NCBI RefSeq assembly: GCF_025499465.1
Contig: NZ_JAIMCA010000003.1
Location: 558,001 to 622,000, forward strand
From: Allobosea sp. BH3
GTDB taxonomy: Bacteria > Pseudomonadota > Alphaproteobacteria > Rhizobiales > Beijerinckiaceae
DNA: 64,000 nt
Direction: 5' to 3'
Every line of letters begins with the position of its first letter. Position 1 is the first letter of the stretch. The translations under genes were made by a program, and so were the position numbers. The notes below the pieces were generated by a model. It made no database searches, had not been told where the DNA came from, and saw only the letters and a list, made by a program, of their open reading frames with translations. Of the stretch, positions 57,833-64,000 are shown one piece after another.

Positions 57833-58822
57833 ATGACAGACAAGCTCTTTCTCGACCGCCGTTCCTTCTTGCTCGCGACCGGCGCGCTCGGGCTCGCGGG
57901 CACGCAGGCGCAGGCCCAGGCCGCCTTCCCGACGCGCCCGATCACGCTGGTCGTTCCGTTCGCCGCCGGCGGTTCGACCGACATCGTCGCGCGCCTGGTC
58001 GGGCAGAAGATGAGCGAGATCCTCGGCCAGAACGTCGTGATCGAGAACCGCGCCGGGGCCGGCGGCAATGTCGGCTCGACCGCCGTCGCCCGCGCGGCGC
58101 CGGACGGCTACACCCTGCTGCTGGGCACCATCTCGACCCACGCCCTGAACCCCGCCATCCTGAAGACGGTCACCTTCGACGCGGTGAAGGACTTCACCCC
58201 GATCTCGCTGCTCGCGATCGTCCCCAATGTGATGGTCGTGAATCCTTCGTTCCCGGCGAAGACGGTTCAGGAAGTGCTGGAGGTCCTCAAGGCCAATCCC
58301 GGCAAGTACTCCTATGCCTCTTCGGGCGTCGGCACCCCGCTGCATCTCTCGGGCGAGCTGTTCAAGTCGCTCGGCAAGGTCGACATGAATCATGTGCCTT
58401 ATCGCGGAGCCGGCCCGGCGCTGAACGACGTCGTGTCCGGCGCGGTGCCGATCATGTTCGACAACCTGCCCTCCTCCGCCGGCTTTATCCGCAACGGCCA
58501 GCTGCGGGCGATCGGCGTTACGACCAAGGATCGCGTCTCGTCCTTCCCGGACGTTCCGACGATCGCGGAAGGCGGCCTCGCCGGCTACGAAACCTATACC
58601 TGGAACGCCCTGTTCGGCCCGGCGAACATGCCCCGCGCCATCGTCGAGAAGATCAACCAGGCTGCCAACCAGGCGCTCAAGGATGAGACCGTCAAGAAGA
58701 GGCTGAACGACGTCAGCGCCGATATCGTCGGCTCGACGCCGGAGCAGCTCGGCGAGCACGTCAAGGTCGAGCTGGCCAAATGGGCGCCGATCGCAAAGGC
58801 GTCCGGCGCAGTCGTCGAGTAG
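57833..58822 (+). CDS. Tripartite tricarboxylate transporter receptor (Bug/TctC family)
   Basis: A 329-residue periplasmic receptor. It has a twin-Arg-like start (DRRSFLLATGALGLAGTQAQ) and family motifs FPTRPITLVVPFAAGGSTD, IENRAGAGGNVGSTAVARA, ADGYTLLLGT-like PDGYTLLLG, and YASSGVGTPLHLSGELFK. Members bind carboxylates such as citrate or tartrate. The TctA/TctB membrane subunits are not nearby, as is common for this family. A GGAG site precedes the ATG, and a family C repeat follows. Confidence 0.9.
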   Translation: MTDKLFLDRRSFLLATGALGLAGTQAQAQAAFPTRPITLVVPFAAGGSTDIVARLVGQKMSEILGQNVVIENRAGAGGNVGSTAVARAAPDGYTLLLGTISTHALNPAILKTVTFDAVKDFTPISLLAIVPNVMVVNPSFPAKTVQEVLEVLKANPGKYSYASSGVGTPLHLSGELFKSLGKVDMNHVPYRGAGPALNDVVSGAVPIMFDNLPSSAGFIRNGQLRAIGVTTKDRVSSFPDVPTIAEGGLAGYETYTWNALFGPANMPRAIVEKINQAANQALKDETVKKRLNDVSADIVGSTPEQLGEHVKVELAKWAPIAKASGAVVE

Positions 58823-58898
58823 GCCGGACCTCTCGCCTCACGCCTCGCGGCGCATCCGCGAGGCGACCATGGCATCGGATCAATCCGATGAACCGCGG

Positions 58899-58942
58899 CG
58901 TCATTCCGGGCTCAAGCGCTACGCGCTTGCCCCGGAATGAGG
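58899..58942. repeat. Palindromic intergenic repeat, family C (short copy)
   Basis: CGTCATTCCGGGCTCAAGCG faces CGCTTGCCCCGGAATGA around a CTACG loop. It is related to the longer copy at 34299. It lies between the convergent TctC-type and lpxB genes. Confidence 0.75.
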
Positions 58943-58959
58943 GGTGGCTCCGTGCAAAA

Positions 58960-60117
58960 TCAGCTCGCTAGCGCCAGCGCCGCCTCGACGGCGTTGGCCG
59001 CCGGGCTCGGCCCGGCCGAGCGCATGATCGTCTCGACTTCGGCGAAGCCGGCGAGCTGTTCCTGCCGCTTCGGACCTTCGACCAGCGCCTCCAGCAGATG
59101 CCGGCTCAGCGCCTCGGCCGTCGCCTCCTCCTGGATGAATTCCGGCACGACGCTCCGACCCAGGATGAGGTTGGGCAGGATCACGCTCGGCAGCTTGATG
59201 AGGCGCCGCGCCAGGACAGCCTCCCACCCCGCTCCGCGATAGGCCGCGACGGTTGGGACGGCAGAGAGCGCGAGTTCCAGCGTCACCGTGCCCGAAGCCG
59301 CAAGCGCGGCCCGCGCCTGCCGGAAGGCCGCGAGCTTCGCGACCTCACCTGCGACGATCTCGGGAACGACCGGCCAGCGGGCCGCAGCCTCCGCGATCAT
59401 CGATTGGAGGCGGGGTACAGCAGGCAGGATGAAACGCGCCTCGGGGACCGCTGCGGCGACCCGCGCGACAGCCTCGCCAAAGACCGGCATCAGATGGCGG
59501 ATCTCGGAGCTGCGGCTGCCGGGCAGGACCAGAACCTGCGGGCGCTGCGCATCGTCGCGCGCGCGCTGCTCGGCCACGTCCGGCCGCATCTCGGCGAGCC
59601 GCTCCATGAGAGGGTGGCCGACATAGACAGTCTCCGGGCCGTGAAGCCGCGTCAGCGCAGCCGGCTCGAAGGGCAGCAGGGCCAGGATGCGGTCGACATG
59701 CGGCGCCATCGCCCGCGCCCGGCCGGACCGCCAGGCCCAGACGCTGGGGCAGACCCAGTGCACGATCGGGATCGAGGGTGCCCGGGCGCGGACCTTCTTG
59801 GCCACGCGCAGGCAGAAATCGGGGCTGTCGATGGTCAGCAGCAGGTCGGGCTCGAAGGCCGCGATGCCGCGCGCTGCATCCTCCATCCGCCGCAGCAGCA
59901 GCGGCAGGCGCCGGATCACCGGGCCGAAACCCATCACCGCGATGTCGGCCTGCGGAAACAGGGATTTGAGTCCAGCCTCCGGCAGGCCGTGATCCCCGAC
60001 GCCGCACAGCTCCAGCGGGCGGTCACCCAATCTCTCGCGCAGCGCGGCCAGAAACCGCAGCGCCAGAGCATCGCCCGAGGCCTCGCCCGCGATGACGGCG
60101 AGCTTGAAGGGACGCAT
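58960..60117 (-). CDS. lpxB: Lipid-A-disaccharide synthase
   Basis: LpxB joins UDP-diacylglucosamine and lipid X to form the lipid A disaccharide. The 385 residues of the GT19 family show LAVIAGEASGDALALRFLAAL, HWVCPSVWAWRSGRARAM, LPFEPAALTRLHG, VYVGHPLMERL, VLVLPGSRSSEIRHLMPVF and SGTVTLELALSAVPTV. It starts one base inside the lpxI stop and is the last gene of the lpx block. Confidence 0.95.
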   Translation of the reverse strand: MRPFKLAVIAGEASGDALALRFLAALRERLGDRPLELCGVGDHGLPEAGLKSLFPQADIAVMGFGPVIRRLPLLLRRMEDAARGIAAFEPDLLLTIDSPDFCLRVAKKVRARAPSIPIVHWVCPSVWAWRSGRARAMAPHVDRILALLPFEPAALTRLHGPETVYVGHPLMERLAEMRPDVAEQRARDDAQRPQVLVLPGSRSSEIRHLMPVFGEAVARVAAAVPEARFILPAVPRLQSMIAEAAARWPVVPEIVAGEVAKLAAFRQARAALAASGTVTLELALSAVPTVAAYRGAGWEAVLARRLIKLPSVILPNLILGRSVVPEFIQEEATAEALSRHLLEALVEGPKRQEQLAGFAEVETIMRSAGPSPAANAVEAALALAS

Positions 60118-60968
60118 CAGGTGAAGCCTTCGACGAAGAGACCGAGCTGGTCGGCGAGGCGCCCGAGCGCCGCCCGGTCTCCGACCAGCACCCGCCCGGC
60201 CCTGATGCCGATGCCCGAAAGGCCGGCCTGCGCAACGTTTCGCAGCGTGTCCGGGCCGATGGCCGGCATGTCCATCCGCAGGTCCTGGCCGGTCTTGGGC
60301 AGCTTCACGAGGACGCCGTCGCCCTTGCCGATCTTCAGCCGCCCGCGCGCGACGAGGTCGGCGACGCGCCCGATCATGGCATCGGTGCCTTCGGCGGCTT
60401 CAATCGCGACGACGCGGTGATCGGCCAGGATCGCCGCCTGCCCGACATCGAAGGGCGACAGGGCGTCGAGCAGCGCAAAGCCACGCTGCAGCAGCTCCCG
60501 CTGTTCGGCGGTCGCTTGACGGCGGCCGAGCGGACCTTCCGGGGCAGCCAGCTCCGGCGCGAGCTCCGCTGGCCCATGCACACGAAAGCCCTGCTGCTCA
60601 AAGAAGAGAACCACACCGCGCAAGAGGTGGTCGTCGCCACCCCGGAAGGCCTTGGCGAAATGCGGAAGGTATTTCAGCGTCGACGCCTCGGGCCGCAGCG
60701 CGCCGAAGCTCGGCCGGGGCAGGCCTCCCAGCATGACGATATCGGCGATGCCGCGCCGGCGCAGCTCTTCGAGCAATCTGCCGAGCTGGCCCAGCCGATA
60801 GCTCTGGACATCGGCATCGCCAAAGGCTGCCGGGTCGGCCGCACCGTCGAGAGCGGCGACATAGGGGCGCTCGCCATGGGCCGCCAGGGCGCGCGCAAGC
60901 TGGACCGGATAGTCGCCACCGCCCGCGATCAGGACGAGCGGGCCGCGCGCGGCGCCCGCCGGGCTCAC
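60117..60968 (-). CDS. lpxI: UDP-2,3-diacylglucosamine pyrophosphatase LpxI
   Basis: LpxI releases lipid X from UDP-diacylglucosamine and replaces LpxH in alphaproteobacteria. The 283 residues show PLVLIAGGGDYPVQLARALAA, the family motif ADIVMLGGLPRPSF and KPGQDLRMDMPAIGP-like KTGQDLRMDMPAIGPDTL. It overlaps lpxA by 4 bp (ATGA) and lpxB by 1 bp. Confidence 0.94.
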   Translation of the reverse strand: MSPAGAARGPLVLIAGGGDYPVQLARALAAHGERPYVAALDGAADPAAFGDADVQSYRLGQLGRLLEELRRRGIADIVMLGGLPRPSFGALRPEASTLKYLPHFAKAFRGGDDHLLRGVVLFFEQQGFRVHGPAELAPELAAPEGPLGRRQATAEQRELLQRGFALLDALSPFDVGQAAILADHRVVAIEAAEGTDAMIGRVADLVARGRLKIGKGDGVLVKLPKTGQDLRMDMPAIGPDTLRNVAQAGLSGIGIRAGRVLVGDRAALGRLADQLGLFVEGFT

Positions 60969-61774
60969 CTTTCGACGGCGGAGGCGTCCTGCGGCATGCA
61001 GATCGCCTTGTCGCCGCCTTCCCTGATGAAATCGAGGATCTCGTGAATCAGCGGATGCTCCGCGAACTCCGCCGCGACGTCCTCGACACGCTCGGCCAGC
61101 GTTCCTTCATTGGCGAACAGCAGCCGGTAGGCGCGGCGCAGCTCATGGATCTGCTCGCGCGTAAAGCCCCGGCGCTTGAGGCCGATCAGGTTCAGGCCAA
61201 CGAGATGCGCCGGGTTGTCCCGCACGGTGCCGAAGGGAATGACATCGTTGAGCACGCCGGCGCCGCCGCCGATGAAGGCATGGTCACCGATGCGAATGAA
61301 CTGCTGCAGGCCGGTCCCGCCGCCGACGATCACGAAATTGCCGACCGTGACATGCCCGGCGCACATCACATTGTTCGAAAAGATGACGTTGCTTCCGAGC
61401 CTGCTGTCATGGCCGACATGGGAATTGGCGAGGAAGAAGCAGCGATCGCCGACGCTCGTGATCATGCCCCCGCCTTCGGTGCCGGGGTTCATGGTAACAC
61501 CTTCGCGGATCTGGCAATCGGCGCCGATCGTCAGCGTCGAGGGCTCCCCCCGATACTTCACGTCCTGCGGCGGATGGCCGATCGAGGCGAAGGGATAGAT
61601 CCGCGTGCGCGGGCCGATCGTGGTGCGGCCCGCGAGGGCGACATGGCTGACGAGCTCGACGCCTTCCCCCAGCACCACGTCGGGACCGACGGTGCAGAAG
61701 GGCCCGATCTTCACCCCGGCGGCGAGCTGCGCCTTGGGGTCGACGATCGACATGGGATGGATGGAAGGGCTCAT
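60965..61774 (-). CDS. lpxA: UDP-N-acetylglucosamine O-acyltransferase
   Basis: LpxA adds the first acyl chain in lipid A synthesis. The 269-residue left-handed beta-helix protein has hexapeptide repeats and the NSHVGHD segment, with His at 119 and 122 in the catalytic region. I chose ATG 61774 with AGGA upstream; an alternative TTG at 61798 adds 8 residues. fabZ ends 38 bp upstream of it. Confidence 0.95.
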   Translation of the reverse strand: MSPSIHPMSIVDPKAQLAAGVKIGPFCTVGPDVVLGEGVELVSHVALAGRTTIGPRTRIYPFASIGHPPQDVKYRGEPSTLTIGADCQIREGVTMNPGTEGGGMITSVGDRCFFLANSHVGHDSRLGSNVIFSNNVMCAGHVTVGNFVIVGGGTGLQQFIRIGDHAFIGGGAGVLNDVIPFGTVRDNPAHLVGLNLIGLKRRGFTREQIHELRRAYRLLFANEGTLAERVEDVAAEFAEHPLIHEILDFIREGGDKAICMPQDASAVER

Positions 61775-61812
61775 CGCCGGAGTATCCTGGCCTTGCAACG
61801 TCGCGGCCCCGC

Positions 61813-62271
61813 TCAGATGACCATGGCCGAGATCTCGGCCTCCGCCACCAAAGTCCCCTCTACGCGGGCTTCGCCACGGTAGAACCAGATGTTGCGCTTG
61901 CGCGCGACCTTGGTCATGTGGAAGCGCAGCGTATCGCCCGGAATGACGGGCTTGCGGAACTTCGCCTTGTCGATCGTGGTGAAGAGGACGGTCTCGACCT
62001 TCGCCTCATCCGCTCCGCGTGCATTGACCACGAGCACGCCGGCGGTCTGCGCCATCGCCTCGATCATCAGCACGCCCGGGAAGACGGGCCGTTCCGGGAA
62101 ATGGCCCGTGAACTGCGGCTCGTTGACGGTGACGTTCTTGATGCCGACGCCGTAGTCGTCGCCGTTGATCTCGACCACGCGGTCGACCAGCAGGAACGGA
62201 TAGCGGTGGGGAATGCTGGCCATGATCTTCTGGATGTCGATCACACCCAGTGCCGTCGTCGCCTCGCTCAT
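61813..62271 (-). CDS. fabZ: 3-hydroxyacyl-[ACP] dehydratase FabZ
   Basis: FabZ dehydrates 3-hydroxyacyl-ACP in fatty acid elongation. The 152 residues have PHRYPFLLVDRVVEI and QFTGHFPERPVFPGVLMIEA, containing catalytic His57 and Glu71. The GGAGAAG site fits the ATG at 62271. The 322 bp between it and lpxD hold no gene; one TTGCCCG/CGGGCAA stem-loop near 62386-62411 is visible. Confidence 0.95.
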   Translation of the reverse strand: MSEATTALGVIDIQKIMASIPHRYPFLLVDRVVEINGDDYGVGIKNVTVNEPQFTGHFPERPVFPGVLMIEAMAQTAGVLVVNARGADEAKVETVLFTTIDKAKFRKPVIPGDTLRFHMTKVARKRNIWFYRGEARVEGTLVAEAEISAMVI

Positions 62272-62593
62272 TGTCTGTCTTCTCCCGCGCGCCGTTCCTG
62301 GGCCGCGCACCGCTCTTGTATCGTCGACCACCGTCCGGAAATCATTCGGCGACCGGCAGTAGCTCCAAATCCTTCCGCGCCGTTTGCCCGAAACAGGGCA
62401 GTCCGGGCAAGACAAATCTCTCGCTCGCGTCCGGAGCGTTCTTATTCCGCACGGAACTGCGCCGCCACCGCGGGCTCGCCCGGGGACGCATGCCGGAGCG
62501 CTGCCCAGGAAGGTTCAGGCATGGACCGCACTTCCGTGAAAGCGTGGCAGGCTCTGGAGCAGGCCCCGTGCAGAGGAAGCCAGAAGCCTCCGC

Positions 62594-63655
62594 TCAATCC
62601 TGACCGGCTTCCGGCTTGCGGCCTCGCTTGGCCACCAGTGACTTCAGCAGCGCCGCCTCGCGTGCCCAGCTGAGCGCCGGCTGTGCCGGATAGCCGCCAT
62701 AGCGGGCGCCGCGCGGCACATCGCCGGCGACGCCGCTCTGCGCTGCGATCTGGGCGCCGGCGCCGATCGTGAGATGCCCGGCGAGGCCGACCTGCCCGCC
62801 CAGCACGACGAAATCCTCGAGCGTCGAGGAACCGGCGATGCCGACCTGCGAGACGATGACGCAATGGCGCCCGATGACGACGTTATGCCCGATCTGGACG
62901 AGGTTATCGATCTTGGTGCCCTCGCCGATCACGGTATCGCGGCTGGCACCCCGGTCGATGCAGGTGTTGGCGCCGATCTCGACATCGTCCTGGATGATGA
63001 CGCGGCCGATCTGCGGCACCTTCATGTGCCCCTTGGGGCTCATCGCGAAGCCGAAGCCATCCTGCCCGATGCGCGCGCCGGGATGGACAATGACGCGGTT
63101 GCCGATCAGCGTCGACTGGATGGTGCTGCCCGCACCGATCGAGCAGTTGCGCCCGATCCGGACCTGAGGGCCGATCACGGCATGGGCCGCCACCACGGTG
63201 CCGGCGCCGATTTCCGCGCCCGGGCCGATGACCGCGCCGGGATCGACCGTCACGCCCGGCTCCAGCACGGCCGTGGCGTGGACGATGGCGCCGGGCGCCA
63301 CGCCCTGCGATCCGAAGACCGATTCAGGCTTGAGCGCCGTAGGGAAGAAGCGCGCCAGCACCTTTGCGAAGGCGTGGTAGGGCGCCGAAGAGACCAGCGC
63401 CACCGTTCCGGCCGGCACGCGATCGGCGAAGCGAGGCGATACCAGGCACAGCCCCGCCTTCGTCGCGGCGAGCGCGTCGGTATATTTCGGGTTGTCCATA
63501 TAGGCGAGGTCGGCCGGCCCCGCCGTTTCGAGCGCGGCTGCGCCAGCGACCCGCAGCGTCGGCTCGACGCCCTCGGGCAACGTCGCCCCGGAAATGCTTG
63601 CGACCTCGCCATAGTCCAGCGAGGTCGCCAACGGAAAGAAAACAGGTTCTGCCAT
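62594..63655 (-). CDS. lpxD: UDP-3-O-acylglucosamine N-acyltransferase
   Basis: LpxD adds the N-linked acyl chain in lipid A synthesis. The 353 residues show the N-terminal uridine-binding domain ([19 protein letters not shown]), then hexapeptide repeats with [20 protein letters not shown], whose His is catalytic. ATG 63655 fits the family start; an upstream open frame to 63706 crosses a repeat. It follows bamA, as usual in the order. Confidence 0.95.
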   Translation of the reverse strand: MAEPVFFPLATSLDYGEVASISGATLPEGVEPTLRVAGAAALETAGPADLAYMDNPKYTDALAATKAGLCLVSPRFADRVPAGTVALVSSAPYHAFAKVLARFFPTALKPESVFGSQGVAPGAIVHATAVLEPGVTVDPGAVIGPGAEIGAGTVVAAHAVIGPQVRIGRNCSIGAGSTIQSTLIGNRVIVHPGARIGQDGFGFAMSPKGHMKVPQIGRVIIQDDVEIGANTCIDRGASRDTVIGEGTKIDNLVQIGHNVVIGRHCVIVSQVGIAGSSTLEDFVVLGGQVGLAGHLTIGAGAQIAAQSGVAGDVPRGARYGGYPAQPALSWAREAALLKSLVAKRGRKPEAGQD

Positions 63656-63686
63656 GGCTGGGTCCGAAGCGGGGCCTATTGCGCCG

Positions 63687-63780
63687 GACCGAAAAGTGGA
63701 ACCCACTTTTCGGGATAATCCGATGCGATAACAAATGATTAGATCGCCGTTATCGCGTCCGTTCGGACGCGCGGCGATCT
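63687..63780. repeat. Intergenic palindromic repeat between bamA and lpxD
   Basis: CCGAAAAGTGG faces CCACTTTTCGG (63691-63716), and AGATCGCCG...CGCGTCCG faces CGGACGCG...CGGCGATCT (63740-63780). The first part is a common alphaproteobacterial repeat and recurs degenerately at 41691. The second may end bamA transcripts. Confidence 0.7.
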
Positions 63781-63793
63781 AAGCCCCGCCGCG

Positions 63794-64000
63794 TCAGAAG
63801 CGAGTGCCGCCCGAGAAGCGGAAGGCCTGCAGACGGTCGCCGCCGTACTTGCCGGTGATGCCGGTGGTCGGGTTGGTGCCCCACTGCCCCTCGTCCTTGG
63901 TGAGGGCGTAGGCGTAGTCGAACCGGATCGGGCCGAGCGGCGACTGCCACAACAAGCTGACGCCGACCGAAGAACGAAGGATGTTCTTGTCCCGGATACA
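63794..64000 (-). CDS. bamA: Outer-membrane assembly protein BamA, C-terminal end
   Basis: The last 68 residues of the beta-barrel are visible; the gene continues beyond the window. The sequence reads SVGVSLLWQSPLGPIRFDYA, then YALTKDE, and ends in FRFSGGTRF, with the terminal Phe required for outer-membrane insertion. This is the end of the BamA barrel, which inserts other barrel proteins. Its position before lpxD is the standard arrangement. Confidence 0.93.
   Translation of the reverse strand, partial: CIRDKNILRSSVGVSLLWQSPLGPIRFDYAYALTKDEGQWGTNPTTGITGKYGGDRLQAFRFSGGTRF

Noticed and set aside
62272..62593. A small gene between fabZ and lpxD
   Set aside because: Frames on both strands lack a ribosome site and recognisable protein features; only a stem-loop is visible.

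Overview
This is a 64 kb, GC-rich chromosomal window from an alphaproteobacterium. The order Hyphomicrobiales (Rhizobiales) is very likely and a Bosea-like genus is my best guess. The evidence is the bamA-lpxD-fabZ-lpxA-lpxI-lpxB block followed by gltA, gltX, comEC, lexA, moeA, moaC and trpC-D-G; the direct-repeat GTTC-N7-GTTC SOS boxes; an IalB-family protein; and several families of palindromic intergenic repeats. Most of the sequence is core genome. The genus assignment is inference.

Layout. 1-741: 3' end of an AAA+/M41 (FtsH-like) protease. 1.0-6.5 kb: ssb with an SOS box, bioY, a serine-glyoxylate-type aminotransferase, an ABC-F ATPase, a secreted M15-like peptidase, and a decayed partial copy of the ABC-F gene. 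6.5-10.3 kb: motB, motA, then the permease and binding protein of a betaine/choline-type ABC importer; the binding-protein gene carries an in-frame amber codon and no ATPase gene is present. 10.6-13.6 kb: uvrA. 13.6-16.8 kb: an AT-richer island with an adenine methyltransferase translationally coupled to a 760-residue protein that combines a nuclease-like domain, a DGQHR domain and a HEPN-like end. This is the best candidate for an undescribed defence system. 17.4-22.8 kb: small Cys-rich protein, FkbM methyltransferase, acyltransferase-3, O-antigen-ligase-like protein and a Gfo/Idh oxidoreductase (surface glycan theme). 22.9-29.8 kb: sulfur assimilation (cysG, sulfate-binding protein, cysTWA, OsmC-like protein, rhodanese). 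30-36.6 kb: rimO, a small secreted protein, quinone oxidoreductase, UbiH-like hydroxylase, family III CoA-transferase, AEC transporter.

36.7-39.0 kb is a second accessory patch. It holds an IS1595-type transposase gene with a strong promoter, a tRNA-like gene with an abnormal anticodon arm, a HEPN-motif protein and two small ORFs, and it is bracketed by imperfect direct and inverted repeats. 39-47 kb: malyl-CoA lyase-like protein, hspQ, IalB-like protein, oligopeptide-type binding protein, an AMP-binding-like fragment protein, a ceramidase-family membrane protein and a HerA-like ATPase. 47.3-51.5 kb: trpG-trpD-trpC-moaC-moeA, tightly packed. 51.5-58.8 kb: lexA with its own SOS box, comEC, gltX, gltA, and a TctC-family binding protein. 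59-64 kb: lpxB-lpxI-lpxA-fabZ-lpxD and the 3' end of bamA, all on the minus strand (lipid A and outer-membrane assembly).

Intergenic spaces repeatedly hold palindromic repeat elements of at least four families. No rRNA operon, CRISPR array, phage structural gene or replication origin was seen.
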